The notes under the pieces were generated by a model. That model saw nothing but the letters and a program-made list of their open reading frames with translations. It searched no databases and was not told the DNA's origin. Positions 31,327 to 41,081 of a DNA stretch of 64,000 nucleotides are shown here, piece by piece. The position numbers and the translations under genes were made by a program. Positions within the stretch are counted from its first letter, which is position 1. Every line of letters starts with the position of its first letter. Source of the DNA: Corynebacterium casei LMG S-19264 (GTDB lineage Bacteria > Actinomycetota > Actinomycetes > Mycobacteriales > Mycobacteriaceae); NCBI RefSeq assembly GCF_000550785.1, contig NZ_CP004350.1:1-64000 (forward strand), given 5' to 3'.

Positions 31327-32724
31327 GGGTTAAGTAAAGAAAAGTGTGTCTGTCGGTGTGTTGCCGGCGGACATTGTGTTATCTACCTAGCCATCCTTTC
31401 TGTATTCCCATAGAGTGCTGGTAGGTGGTATCGATTGCGGTGTCGTATCCGCTTGGGCCACCGATTTCTGGTGGTGTGGGTGATTCCGCTTCGAGTAAGG
31501 CGTTGACTTTGGCGAGTGCGTCTTTACCCCAGCGTTGCTGCCTGGCGGTCTTTACGGGCTCGGCAGGCAGCTGCGTTTTTGATGCGAGCCACCAATCGAT
31601 GGCGGTGCGTTGGTGTTCTTTGCTCATTCCGCGGTGGTTTCTGGCGAGGAGTTTGAGCGGTGAGTTGATGCCACCTTCAAGGCTGTTGGTGGTGGATTTT
31701 GGTGTTCCAATGAATCCTTCGGGTGGTTCTATCCAGGTAAATAGCCATTTTTTGCTGTTGAGGTTGTTTAGCGAATTCATGGCTGTGCGGTCTCGTTTGT
31801 GTGTCCAGTCCCAGGTTTTCCCGCTGGGGTGTTGACCGCGTTTATAAAAGGTTTTCTTAGCGAGTGTGGGTTTGTAAAACTCGTGGGTAGCCAGCAGGTT
31901 TGTATTCCATTGGTAGGCGTCGTCGGGGGTTTCTACTTTGGTCAGCGACAGGGCTAGTGCGTAGATGGCTTTGCCTGCTTCTGTGCGTGGCCTGGAGGTG
32001 GTTTGGCGTCTGATATGGCGTTGAACGTGGACGGTGCAGCGTTGAATGTGGCTGGTGGGCCAGCATTTTTTGATTGCTGATAAGGCTCCGGTCCCGCCGT
32101 CGAGGGTGATGATCAGTGGGGGCTGTAGTTGGGAGATGAGTTTGATGTAGTTGGTGGTGGATTCTTTATCGCACCACAGCCATGCGACGACGTGGTCGAG
32201 GCTTGCGGCGATGAGCAGGCACTGTTTGTTGAGGTAGGTGCCGTCGATAAATAGCTGGTCATAGACCCTATTGTGGTCGATTTCTACGTTAGGTTGTATC
32301 AGCCAGCACCATTTCATGCGTGCGTGCAGGGTTTGGCGGGTGGTGTTGTGTTCTTGTGCGAGGCTGTTGAGGGAACGACCCGTGGTGATCCAGGTGTAGA
32401 ACAGTCGGAAGGTTGCGGCGTCTTTGCTGGCTTGTTGGCTGTTTCTTACTGAGGATCCGCGGCAGCCTTGTGTGCATCGCCAGCGTTGGGTGCCGGCTTG
32501 TGTGTATCCGTTTTTCTTCATTAGCCCTGTACAGATGGGGCATCTTGGTCTGTTTGTACTCACCGGAAAATCAAACCAGAACCGGTTAGCACACTTTTCA
32601 CGGGATCTCGGTATTGAACGCAAAAGGCCGGTTAATAGCTCTTGGAGACCTATTAACCGGCTAAAAACAGTTGTTGAGCTGGCAGAAGTAAGCTAATTCA
32701 GACACACTTTTCTTTACTTAGCCC
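31327..32724 (-). mobile_element. IS1249-type insertion sequence
   Basis: A complete 1398-bp element. Its 26-bp terminal inverted repeats begin GGGTTAAGTAAAGAAAAG on the left and GGGCTAAGTAAAGAAAAG on the right (reverse complement), differing by one base. It is flanked by a perfect 8-bp target duplication TGTTTTGG (31319-31326 and 32725-32732), so insertion looks recent. It carries one transposase gene and ends two bases before... the second duplication copy, which itself ends one base before the SDR start codon. Confidence 0.92.
31379..32563 (-). CDS. IS1249-family transposase
   Basis: A transposase of 394 residues reading from the GTG at 32563. The N-terminus has a Zn ribbon (CPICTGLMKKNG ... 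WRCTQGC), then a DDE domain: QLFIDGTYLNKQ, IITLDGGTGALSAIKKCWP and an ending NSLEGGINSPLKLLARNHRGMS, typical of the IS1249 group. The frame opens further to a TTG at 32623, but the usual family start is near the Zn ribbon. It looks intact. Confidence 0.88.
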   Translation of the reverse strand: MSTNRPRCPICTGLMKKNGYTQAGTQRWRCTQGCRGSSVRNSQQASKDAATFRLFYTWITTGRSLNSLAQEHNTTRQTLHARMKWCWLIQPNVEIDHNRVYDQLFIDGTYLNKQCLLIAASLDHVVAWLWCDKESTTNYIKLISQLQPPLIITLDGGTGALSAIKKCWPTSHIQRCTVHVQRHIRRQTTSRPRTEAGKAIYALALSLTKVETPDDAYQWNTNLLATHEFYKPTLAKKTFYKRGQHPSGKTWDWTHKRDRTAMNSLNNLNSKKWLFTWIEPPEGFIGTPKSTTNSLEGGINSPLKLLARNHRGMSKEHQRTAIDWWLASKTQLPAEPVKTARQQRWGKDALAKVNALLEAESPTPPEIGGPSGYDTAIDTTYQHSMGIQKGWLGR

Positions 32725-32733
32725 TGTTTTGGA

Positions 32734-33540
32734 ATGCATGCATTCGAGGATTTTGGTGGTCGCTTGGCTGTGGTCACTGGCGCGGCATCGGGTATTGGGC
32801 GTGATCTTATGCTGGCACTTGCCAGTAAAGGGGCTAATGTAGCTGCCTGCGATCTGAACGAGGGGAAGCTGCAAACAGCGGTTCGCAAGGTGCAGCGTCT
32901 TTATCCGACCGTGCGAGTTACCGCGCATGTGTGCGATGTGTCTGACAGGCTCAATGTGCGGCAGTTTCAAAATGAAGTTGCCAGTGAACACAACACCGAT
33001 TGTGTCCACTTCCTGTTTAACAACGCTGGTGCTGTCGGTGGGATGTCTTTCGTTTCCTCGCCGCCGGAGGAATGGGAGCGCACATTTGCGGTGTCTTGGT
33101 TTGGCACTTACAACTGCACGCGGGAGTTTATGCCGATGTTGCTTGCCGCCGATCAAGGGGCAGTGGTGAATACTGCTTCGGTTAATGCGCTCTGGGCAAG
33201 CCTCGGATCTTGTACACCGCACTCCGCGTACTCCTCTGCGAAGTTCGCGGTGCGTGGTTTCACCGAGTCGCTCGTAGTTGATTTTCAACGCAATGCCCCG
33301 CATCTGTCCGCGGTTCTAGTGTTGGCAGGTCATGTGAGCACTGGAATGCCCGCCCCGCCGCGCACGTGGAGGCGTGCACTCGACGGGGAGTTCGCCGACT
33401 ACGAGCCAGTATCAAGTGAGTCGGCTGCCAGCATAATTTTGGAGGCAGTTCAGCGTGGTGAATGGCGGGTGGTCATCGGTGATGACGCGGCTGCCGTCGA
33501 TGCACGAGTGAGGGCTGATCCCTGGAGTGTCTACGACTAG
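32734..33540 (+). CDS. Short-chain dehydrogenase/reductase
   Basis: A 268-residue SDR: NAD(P)-binding TGAASGIG (about 14-21), NNAG (about 95-98), a catalytic SVNALW region (Ser about 148) and YSSAK (about 162-166). It would reduce or oxidise a carbonyl/alcohol; substrate unknown. Its ATG is one base past the target duplication of the IS1249-type element, so the native promoter and ribosome binding site now lie on the far side of the element. The gene may be silent or driven from the IS. Confidence 0.85.
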   Translation: MHAFEDFGGRLAVVTGAASGIGRDLMLALASKGANVAACDLNEGKLQTAVRKVQRLYPTVRVTAHVCDVSDRLNVRQFQNEVASEHNTDCVHFLFNNAGAVGGMSFVSSPPEEWERTFAVSWFGTYNCTREFMPMLLAADQGAVVNTASVNALWASLGSCTPHSAYSSAKFAVRGFTESLVVDFQRNAPHLSAVLVLAGHVSTGMPAPPRTWRRALDGEFADYEPVSSESAASIILEAVQRGEWRVVIGDDAAAVDARVRADPWSVYD

Positions 33541-33623
33541 TGGACTGAGGACCGCGACTCCCGGGGAGGTAGTGCTTTCAACCAGTTTCTGTATCCAGTA
33601 ACGCGAGCAACGGACAAATGAGA

Positions 33624-34847
33624 TCAAATAAGCGTCAGTAAGACGCCACCGAGTGCTCCGACCAGGACGACAGTCCAGGGTGGGAGTTTCCATGTTGTTA
33701 GAAGGACGAAGCAGGCTAGTGCCAAGGTGAATGTCGCTGGTCCTGTGATTGCTGATGTGAATACGGGTGTGTAGAGCGCGGCGCCGAGCACGCCGACGAC
33801 GGCGGCATTGGCGCCGCGCATTGCTGCTTGGGCCCAAGCGCGTTGGCGCAGTGAATTCCAAAACGGCAGCACGCCGATAAGGAGTAGGAATCCGGGAAGG
33901 AAGATCGCAAGAAGCGCGATGGTTGCACCAAGGGTTCCGTTTGGTCCAACGGTAGTTATGGTGCCCAGAAATGCCGCGAAGGTGAACAAGGGGCCAGGCA
34001 CTGCCTGCGCGATACCGTAGCCGGCAAGGAAGTCCTGTTCAGCAATCCACCCGGTCTCCACAACACCGTTGTGTAGAAGAGGCAGAACTACATGCCCGCC
34101 GCCGAATACTAATGCGCCGGCGCGGTAGAAGGAATCAACAAGCACGACAACTGAAGAGCCCGTGGCGGCCAGTAGTAGTGGGAGTCCGAGAAGGAGTATC
34201 GCGAACAAGATTAGCGAGATGATTCCAACAATGCGGGGGACTGGAAGGTGAAGATTTCCGCCGGTAGTTGTTGTTGAAGAGCGGCAGAAGAAATAGCCTG
34301 CGACAAGGCCAAAGATAATCGCAATTACTTGCCCGGCGGATCCCGGTAGAAGCAGTGCGCAACCGGCGGCGATAACCGCAATGGTTGCGCGGGTTTTGTC
34401 CGGTGTGAGGTTCTTTGCCATGCCAAGTACTGCTTGAGCGACAATGGCGACTGCAACAACCTTGAGGCCGGTGAGGAGGCCTTGGGTGGATGGGGAATCG
34501 AAAAGTGAAATGCCCAAAGCGAATAAGACTAAGAGTGCTGCGGAGGGAAGCGTGAAGGCCACAAATGCAGCGAGTGCGCCCAGGAAGCCGGCCCGGTGCA
34601 TGCCGAGCGCGAAACCCACCTGACTGGAAGCGGGACCCGGCAAGAACTGACACAATGCGACGAGATCCGCGTACTCCTCATCTTTCAGCCAGCCCCGGTG
34701 TTGAACCGTCTCAGTGCGAAAGTATCCGAGATGCGCGATGGGGCCACCGAAGGAAGTAAGGCCGAGCTTGAGAAAGGTCCAAAACACTTCCCACGCTGTG
34801 CCTTTCTGGGAAGAATTGGTGGGCTCAGGGGCTGGGGTATCGGCCAT
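33624..34847 (-). CDS. chrA: Chromate transporter ChrA
   Basis: The 407-residue membrane protein has the two-half architecture of the CHR family. Each half starts with the conserved motif (FLKLGLTSFGGPIAHLGYFR near residue 25; FYRAGALVFGGGHVVLPLL near 240). It should export chromate, giving chromate resistance, though family members can carry other oxyanions. It is divergent from the SRPBCC gene, with 175 bp between. Confidence 0.88.
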   Translation of the reverse strand: MADTPAPEPTNSSQKGTAWEVFWTFLKLGLTSFGGPIAHLGYFRTETVQHRGWLKDEEYADLVALCQFLPGPASSQVGFALGMHRAGFLGALAAFVAFTLPSAALLVLFALGISLFDSPSTQGLLTGLKVVAVAIVAQAVLGMAKNLTPDKTRATIAVIAAGCALLLPGSAGQVIAIIFGLVAGYFFCRSSTTTTGGNLHLPVPRIVGIISLILFAILLLGLPLLLAATGSSVVVLVDSFYRAGALVFGGGHVVLPLLHNGVVETGWIAEQDFLAGYGIAQAVPGPLFTFAAFLGTITTVGPNGTLGATIALLAIFLPGFLLLIGVLPFWNSLRQRAWAQAAMRGANAAVVGVLGAALYTPVFTSAITGPATFTLALACFVLLTTWKLPPWTVVLVGALGGVLLTLI

Positions 34848-35022
34848 TAACGTCCTGCTTTTCTCTGCAATGCGAAGGAATACTTGGCTGGATTATAAGC
34901 AGAAATCCACACGTGCGCTGGGTGAGGAAGTTTCACGTGAAACCAGACGATGGGCAAGGCAATTGCTCAGTAGGATGGGCGACAGTAAACCTGCCGAAAT
35001 GCTAAACCTTCTGAGGAGCACA

Positions 35023-35661
35023 ATGTCTGAGGCTGAAAGCTTGAATAAAACCTACCGTGCGCTGGGAAATGCTCCGGTTGCCGATGGTGAAGGTAAGTCC
35101 GTTGTACTGCGCAGGACCTTTGCAGCAGAGGTTACCGATGCATGGAAGGCCTGCACCGACAAGGAGCAGCTCGCGCAATGGTTCAGCGAAGTTGACGGTG
35201 ATTTCCGTCAAGGCGGAAGCTTCCAGGTCAAAGACAACGCCGGTGGAGAAGTGCTGCATTTTGAAGCGCCGATCACGCTGAAGACGACGTGGGCACTGGG
35301 TCCTGGAATGACCACGGAATTGGAACTGCGCTTTACCCCAGAAGGAGAAAACACCACCCTGGAGCTGGAACATTCCACACCAGCGGCGATCCTCGATGAG
35401 ATGGTGGCCGCTTATGGCCCTGGCGGAACCATCGGTGTGGCCGTGGGCTGGGATCTCACACTGCACATGCTGGGCAAGCACCTATCCGGTGAAGCATTTG
35501 ATCCAGTGACCTGGGAAAGCACCGATGAGGCCAAGGAGTACGCAAAGAGCGCATCTGAGGCATGGGGTGAGGTTGTTCAGAAGGCGTGGGGAACGAGCGA
35601 TGAAGACATCGCTGCCGCAGTCGCCTTCGCCAACTCACATTTCGCGCCAGACGAAGAGTAG
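35023..35661 (+). CDS. SRPBCC (AHSA1-like) domain protein
   Basis: From the ATG at 35023 (GAGGAG site) the protein has 212 residues. The central part (about 20-150) fits the START/SRPBCC superfamily AHSA1 type: VVLRRTFAAEVTDAWKACTD, then QWFSEVDGDFRQGGSF and a final long helix. These bind hydrophobic ligands or act in stress response; ligand unknown. The C-terminal 45 residues are acidic. The start at 34714 would give an unrelated N-terminus and was rejected. Confidence 0.8.
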   Translation: MSEAESLNKTYRALGNAPVADGEGKSVVLRRTFAAEVTDAWKACTDKEQLAQWFSEVDGDFRQGGSFQVKDNAGGEVLHFEAPITLKTTWALGPGMTTELELRFTPEGENTTLELEHSTPAAILDEMVAAYGPGGTIGVAVGWDLTLHMLGKHLSGEAFDPVTWESTDEAKEYAKSASEAWGEVVQKAWGTSDEDIAAAVAFANSHFAPDEE

Positions 35662-35663
35662 TC

Positions 35664-37319
35664 TCAGGAGCCCTGGCCCGCCACCCAGCGGCGGCTGACT
35701 TGGGTGTTGTGAACATCTTTGATGTCGCCGGTAAAGATGTTGCGGTCGAGGGCGATGAAGTCGGCGGATTTGCCGGGTTCAATGGTGCCGGTTTCATCGG
35801 CGATGCCCAGGGCTTTCGCGGATTCGCGGGTAAAGGCGGCCATGGCTTGGGGCAGCGTGATGGCCTGATTGATGTTGACGGTGCGGTCGCCGTAGCTGTC
35901 GGAGCTGTTCGCGCTGTCGGCGGCGGCTTGGCGGGTGACCATACCTTCGATACCCAGCCAGGGGTTGAGGACGGGGAGGCCGACGGGCCAGTCGGAGCCG
36001 CCGGCGACAACGGCGCCGGAGGCGAGGAGGTCTTTGAAAGGCCAGATATTCGCCATGGTTTCATCGGCGACGAAGGCGCCGACGCCCTCGGTAAGCGGGC
36101 TGGGAAACCACATGAATGGGCAGGCATCGGCGGCGACGCTGAGTTCGGCGAAGCGCGGAAGGTCCTGCTCAGAGATAAAAGACATGTGGGCGATCTGCAT
36201 TGCGGGTCCGCCGCCGGCATCTTGGCGGACAATTTCGGCGGCATCGAGAGCTTGGCGCACCGACGCATCGCCGGTGGCGTGCAGCTTGGCATCAAGACCG
36301 AGCTCAGCACAGCGGCGAAGTGCTGCCACGAGATCATCTAAAGTCCAGTAGAGCTCACCACGGAAGTTGGGGTCGTGGCTGGAATGATTACATTTATACG
36401 GATTCAACAGCGCCGTTGTGTGCGTGGTGGGAACGCCATCTAAAACGAACTTGGCAAAGCGTGGTTTCACGTGTTCGCTTTCAAACTCCATGCCGGCGGC
36501 GAAGAGTTCTTCACCTACAGTGCCGTCTTCAATGAAGGGACGAATGGGCATCGATGCAATCACGCGCATGTCTAACTCGCCGGATTCTTCAAGGGTGGAT
36601 AGGCCTTCAAAGTGCGGGAGCATGGTCGCGGCATCTTGCACGGTGGTTATCCCCAGCGCAGACAGGTGTTCTAGCGCGGTTTGTAATGCTTTAACCTGGC
36701 GTTCTTGTGGATCAACGTGAGACCCGGCAGCAACACCTTCGGCTACCGCGCAGGCCAGCTCCCACAAAGCGCCCGTGAGCCGGCCTTGATCGTCACGGAC
36801 ATACGTGCCGCCTTCTGGGTCGGAGGAATCGGCTGTAATACCCATGGCCTCCAAAGCGGTGGTGTTGACTTGCCGGTTGTGCATGGTGTCATCGCGCAGC
36901 AGCACCGGATGGCCGTGAGAAGCTTCATCGAGCTTTTCTAAGAACTCCACGTTATTGAGCATGGGCAGCACACCGCTGCCGATGATGCCGCCGATAACCC
37001 ACTCACCTGGTTTCAGGCGCGAGGTCCACTCGCGCACCTTCGCCAAGATAGTTTCAGCATCGTCGGTGGGATCCAAAGCTAACTCGTGAGCCAGCTGGGT
37101 GCCGCCGAGACTTAGGTGCAGGTGGCCATCGATAAGCCCCGGCGTAACAATGCCTTTATCAATGATGATGGTCTCATGTGGTGTGCCAACTTGGTCCTCC
37201 ACTTCGTGGAGCGCGCCCGTGGCGATGATACGGCCATCTGCAACGGCGAAGGCTTCGACCCAGTCATCATCGGCAACGCTGGTCCAAATCTTTCCGGTGT
37301 ATACGGTTGTCTGCGTCAT
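35664..37319 (-). CDS. Amidohydrolase family protein
   Basis: A 551-residue metal-dependent hydrolase of the YtcJ-like group in the amidohydrolase superfamily. It has an N-terminal beta-sandwich, the metal motif GLIDGHLHLSLG (about 62-73), a KLHATGDASVRQALDA segment (about 340) and C-terminal GTIEPGKSADFIALD. Stop and start of the amine-oxidase gene upstream abut with no gap, so they are one operon. It may hydrolyse an amide or imide linked to amine catabolism; substrate unknown. Confidence 0.85.
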   Translation of the reverse strand: MTQTTVYTGKIWTSVADDDWVEAFAVADGRIIATGALHEVEDQVGTPHETIIIDKGIVTPGLIDGHLHLSLGGTQLAHELALDPTDDAETILAKVREWTSRLKPGEWVIGGIIGSGVLPMLNNVEFLEKLDEASHGHPVLLRDDTMHNRQVNTTALEAMGITADSSDPEGGTYVRDDQGRLTGALWELACAVAEGVAAGSHVDPQERQVKALQTALEHLSALGITTVQDAATMLPHFEGLSTLEESGELDMRVIASMPIRPFIEDGTVGEELFAAGMEFESEHVKPRFAKFVLDGVPTTHTTALLNPYKCNHSSHDPNFRGELYWTLDDLVAALRRCAELGLDAKLHATGDASVRQALDAAEIVRQDAGGGPAMQIAHMSFISEQDLPRFAELSVAADACPFMWFPSPLTEGVGAFVADETMANIWPFKDLLASGAVVAGGSDWPVGLPVLNPWLGIEGMVTRQAAADSANSSDSYGDRTVNINQAITLPQAMAAFTRESAKALGIADETGTIEPGKSADFIALDRNIFTGDIKDVHNTQVSRRWVAGQGS

Positions 37320-38669
37320 TTACTGTTCCTTTGTCTCCCGCATGCTGTTGATGACCTGGCGGGCGGTGGTCATGCCTTTTTCTAGCGCGCCGTCGACGCA
37401 GACGCCGCGCCAGCCGTAGGCATAATCGGAGCCGGCGAAGAATAACTGCGAATCGATGTCGTCGAAAAGGCTCCAGCCTTGGGTGAATTGGCCCTTGCGC
37501 AGGGTTCCCCAGGCCTGGCCAGCCCACTTATCGGCAACCCAGTTGTGGCCGGTGGTATCGACAACCTCGAGGTCATCGCGCCATTGGTTGATAACAGCTT
37601 GGGCGTCTTCGATGGAGTTGAGATCAATATTGGTGTTGTCGTAGCCAAAGCCGACCAGGATGGTGGTGTCGTCATCCATGAAGTATTCGGAGCGCACCAC
37701 GGACATCTTGGCTGGCTTTGGTGCATAGCCTAGGAAGCGGTGGTGACCTTTGATCTTGATCCAGATCTTTGCACCTTGGGAGTTCCACTTGTCATCGATA
37801 ACGCTTTGTACAGCATCGGGCAGGGCAGGGGAGAATTCAATATTGCTCAGCGCGCCGACCGGCACGGTGCAGATTACTGCCGATGCTTCGATGACTTCAC
37901 CCGATTCAGTAGTTACTATTGCGCGGTTAGCGCGATGTTCGACCTTCGCGACTGGGGTATTCAGGCGGATATCGTTGTTGAGGTCGCCAGCGATGCCATC
38001 GTAAAGCGAGCGCATGCCGTTATTGAGCTTCCACTTCAAGGTGATATCTTCCATCACGCGGTAGCGGTTATCAGATAGCGCGCCCCATTGCTTCGCCATG
38101 AGCGCGGAGCCGGTGTATGGGTCGCCGATGTAGCCGGCGCACCAGAAGGCATCGACAAGATCGATAGTCTCTTGGTCGAATCCAGCTTCTTTCACAAGGT
38201 CAATGGCATTTTTCTGGTCATCGGAAAGAAAGCGCTCACGCACTTCAGCTGGGCCATCGAAGTCATCAGAGAGAACCCATAACGGATCATGCGGGTTAGG
38301 GAAGTAGTCCTCACTGCCTTCGTAGGTCGCTTCCATTGCAGCCGTGAGCTTTTCGTCCAGATCATCCTCGGTGCCCTTGACCACCTTGCCGTCGGTTACC
38401 CAGTGGGCGTCATTGCCGGAAGGCGACGCCGTGATCTCAGTGCGCTGACCATAGCGCATGATCTCAGTCCAGGTGTGGGCTTGGAACCAGTGCACCCAGG
38501 TAGCGCCCAATTCCAGCGGGCGACCCATGCGCTCTTCGGTCCAGGCACGCCCGCCGATGCGGTCTTTGGCCTCCAAGATTTCATATTCAATGCCGGCGGT
38601 TTGCAGCTCGCGCGCGGCAACTAGACCTGCGAATCCGGCGCCGATGATGACAACTTTGTTCTTAGACAT
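37320..38669 (-). CDS. Flavin-containing amine oxidase
   Basis: The 449-residue protein from the ATG at 38669 begins MSKNKVVIIGAGFAGLVAAR, an FAD-binding Rossmann motif, followed by EAKDRIGGRAWTE (about 33-45) and the C-terminal FAD segment FAGSDYAYGWRGVCVDGALEKG. It resembles bacterial monoamine/putrescine oxidases, which make an aldehyde, ammonia and hydrogen peroxide. It lies between the transporter and the amidohydrolase in one operon, suggesting uptake and oxidation of an amine. Confidence 0.88.
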   Translation of the reverse strand: MSKNKVVIIGAGFAGLVAARELQTAGIEYEILEAKDRIGGRAWTEERMGRPLELGATWVHWFQAHTWTEIMRYGQRTEITASPSGNDAHWVTDGKVVKGTEDDLDEKLTAAMEATYEGSEDYFPNPHDPLWVLSDDFDGPAEVRERFLSDDQKNAIDLVKEAGFDQETIDLVDAFWCAGYIGDPYTGSALMAKQWGALSDNRYRVMEDITLKWKLNNGMRSLYDGIAGDLNNDIRLNTPVAKVEHRANRAIVTTESGEVIEASAVICTVPVGALSNIEFSPALPDAVQSVIDDKWNSQGAKIWIKIKGHHRFLGYAPKPAKMSVVRSEYFMDDDTTILVGFGYDNTNIDLNSIEDAQAVINQWRDDLEVVDTTGHNWVADKWAGQAWGTLRKGQFTQGWSLFDDIDSQLFFAGSDYAYGWRGVCVDGALEKGMTTARQVINSMRETKEQ

Positions 38670-38728
38670 GATTAAGGTTTCCTTTTCTTGAAGTGAAAAA
38701 TGTTGGTGGCTGTGGGGAGGCAATATGC

Positions 38729-40216
38729 TTATACCGTCGCCGCGGGTTCGGGTTCGATCTCCGCAACCTCGCCCGTGATGTGCGCGGAGTTCATGGTGTT
38801 GCGGCGGATTAAAATCTCGCCCCAGATAAGGCCAATGAGCCCGGATCCCAAGATGATGGCCGGCATGATCCAAATCATGAAGAAGTCTTCGGTGTCCATC
38901 ATGAGGTTGAAGTTGATGAGAATCAGCGCGGTTACCGCCGCCATGCCAATGCCGGCGAGCAACGGCGCGATAGTTTTCACGAACACGCTGTACTCGCGGT
39001 GGTAACGGTTCGCCCACACCATCACGGCAAAGCTGGTGACAGCCAGCAGGAAGGTCAGGCCAAAGGCCGCGGCGTTGGTAAACCAGGTAAATAAGGTGAC
39101 CACCGGAAACAGGAATTCTTGTTCTGAGCCACTACCGATGATGGCAAAGACCGCCAGGACCACAATTGCCAGGATAGATTGAGCCATAGAACCACCGATT
39201 GGTGCACCGCTTTTACCAGTGCGGCCAAAGCTTGCAGGAAGAACTCCAGATTGCCCAAGAGAGAAGAAATACCTGGCCGCAGCATTGTGAAAAGCAATCA
39301 ACGCTGCCATGAGGCTGGTGACAAAAAGCAGGTGCGCGGCATTTGATGCCGTGGTACTAAAGTCCGCGAGCCAGACAAAGACCAGGTCGGGGCCAAATTC
39401 TTGCGCTTGGCTAACGATGCTCCCTGGACCCACGCCCATCTGCAACGCCCACGCGGAGAACGCATAAAAAGCAGCGATAATGCCGACGGCAATATATGTT
39501 GCACGTGAAACAGTACGCTCAGGGTTCTTGGCTTCCTCCGAGTAGATAGCGCCGGATTCAAAGCCCATGAAAGCGGCCATCGTAAAGGCTAAAAGCACAC
39601 CGATGCCTGGGGTGAAGAACTGATCCGGCTGCCAACCGCTGGTGCTGATTCCTTCTGGGGCATTGGCAATCGCCATGACGGAGAAGACAATGACCACCAA
39701 GAATTCCAAGGTGACGATGACGCCAAGTACCTTGGCCGAGAAGTCAATGTTGTTTACGCCCAAGATGCCAACGATGAGCCATCCCACGATGCCAAGCAAC
39801 CACCAGGGAAGCTCAATTCCGGCCAATGCTGTCAAAGCATTGGCCGCGGAGAAACCGAAGAGTCCATAAAGGCCAATCTGCATGAGGTTATACGCAACGA
39901 GCGCCAAAATAGCGCCCGCGATTCCTTGGCGCAGTCCCAAGCCACGCGCAATGAAGACGTAGAAAGCGCCTGAGGATTGAATCTGGCTGGCCATGCGCCC
40001 ATAGCCCACGGCGAAAAGCGCCAGGATGATGCCAAGCACCACGTACCCGATGGGCACTCCGAGCAGTCCTGCAACCGCGTAGTTAGTGGGCGCACCACCC
40101 GCCAACACCGTCAAAGGTGCCGATGCCGCGATGATGATAAATACCAATGACGCCGTGGACAGCTTTCCGCTTTTGAGCCCATTGCGAGTGTCTTGTTGTG
40201 ACGGTGAAGTAGCCAT
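38729..40216 (-). CDS. APC-family permease, likely amine or amino-acid importer
   Basis: A 495-residue membrane protein with about 12-13 predicted segments. The N-terminal SLVFIIIAASAPLTVLAGGAPT (about 24-45) and MGFESGAIYSEEAKNPERTVSRA (about 220) are typical of the APC superfamily. Placed first in the operon with the amine oxidase, it probably imports the oxidase's substrate. The TetR gene is divergent 216 bp away. Confidence 0.88.
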   Translation of the reverse strand: MATSPSQQDTRNGLKSGKLSTASLVFIIIAASAPLTVLAGGAPTNYAVAGLLGVPIGYVVLGIILALFAVGYGRMASQIQSSGAFYVFIARGLGLRQGIAGAILALVAYNLMQIGLYGLFGFSAANALTALAGIELPWWLLGIVGWLIVGILGVNNIDFSAKVLGVIVTLEFLVVIVFSVMAIANAPEGISTSGWQPDQFFTPGIGVLLAFTMAAFMGFESGAIYSEEAKNPERTVSRATYIAVGIIAAFYAFSAWALQMGVGPGSIVSQAQEFGPDLVFVWLADFSTTASNAAHLLFVTSLMAALIAFHNAAARYFFSLGQSGVLPASFGRTGKSGAPIGGSMAQSILAIVVLAVFAIIGSGSEQEFLFPVVTLFTWFTNAAAFGLTFLLAVTSFAVMVWANRYHREYSVFVKTIAPLLAGIGMAAVTALILINFNLMMDTEDFFMIWIMPAIILGSGLIGLIWGEILIRRNTMNSAHITGEVAEIEPEPAATV

Positions 40217-40432
40217 ATCGGTCTTTTCTGCCGGGAATAAGGATTGACGTGAATCTCTCTACGTTCTTAAAGTGGTTCACGACACGTTTAAGTTCTACTG
40301 GTGTAGAGGATAAACTTGAAGTGACGCATTGGCAAGGGGATATCTGAAATTGGTTTGAACCACGCAACAACCAACTTGAGCAGCGAGAGTGCTTAGTACA
40401 ATGTCAACAGCACTATTGAGTGGAGAAAATGA

Positions 40433-41023
40433 ATGCCAAAAGTAGTTGACCATGTACAGCGCAAGCGGGAGCTTGTTGAATCAACGTGGCGGGTTATTGC
40501 GCGCCGGGGACTAGCTGGTGCCACTATGCGGCAGATTGCTGAAGAAGCAGGCTATGCCAATGGTGCGTTAAAGCCTTATTTTCCCACCAAGATGGACCTT
40601 TTAGCGGCCACGTTTGAACACGTTTATAGCTCCACTGAAGAGCGTATTGGCAAGTCCATCGAAGGCCTGCGTGGGTTTGAAGCAGTGCGTGCGATGTGCC
40701 TGGAAGTCCTTCCGTTTACTGAACGACTGCGTGATGAGGCGCGGATAGTTGTGTCATTCTGGGACAGTGCTGCCCAAGATGGAAAACGTGCGGCACTAGC
40801 TGCGGTTTCAACGAATCGGTGGTGCGAGATGATAGCCACCATGCTCAAGGAAGCTAAAGAAGATGGGCTGCTTCGTTCAATTTCCAACGTTGAAAGCACG
40901 GCAGAGATACTGGTGGTTTTCTTGCAAGGCTCGCAGATTACCGCGGTGATGGATCCGGAAGGATTTAGTAAACAAAGGATCATCAACCAGCTGGAGGCGT
41001 ATTTGGATCTTCTGCGCGTATAA
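40433..41023 (+). CDS. TetR-family transcriptional regulator
   Basis: The 196-residue protein has an N-terminal TetR DNA-binding domain (IARRGLAGATMRQIAEEAGYANGALKPYFPTK split over about 22-55) and a helical ligand domain of the BetI/C-terminal-6 type. It is divergent from the permease gene, so it probably represses the amine-catabolism operon and is released by an amine. The ATG follows GGAGAA. Confidence 0.9.
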   Translation: MPKVVDHVQRKRELVESTWRVIARRGLAGATMRQIAEEAGYANGALKPYFPTKMDLLAATFEHVYSSTEERIGKSIEGLRGFEAVRAMCLEVLPFTERLRDEARIVVSFWDSAAQDGKRAALAAVSTNRWCEMIATMLKEAKEDGLLRSISNVESTAEILVVFLQGSQITAVMDPEGFSKQRIINQLEAYLDLLRV

Positions 41024-41081
41024 AGGGCTAGACTCGCGCAAAACTAATCCGAGAGAGTTTTGAGCCTAGAGGAGGATTCAT

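Noticed and set aside
34714..35022. Upstream extension of the SRPBCC gene
   Set aside because: It overlaps chrA antisense, and a GAGGAG site fixes the ATG at 35023.
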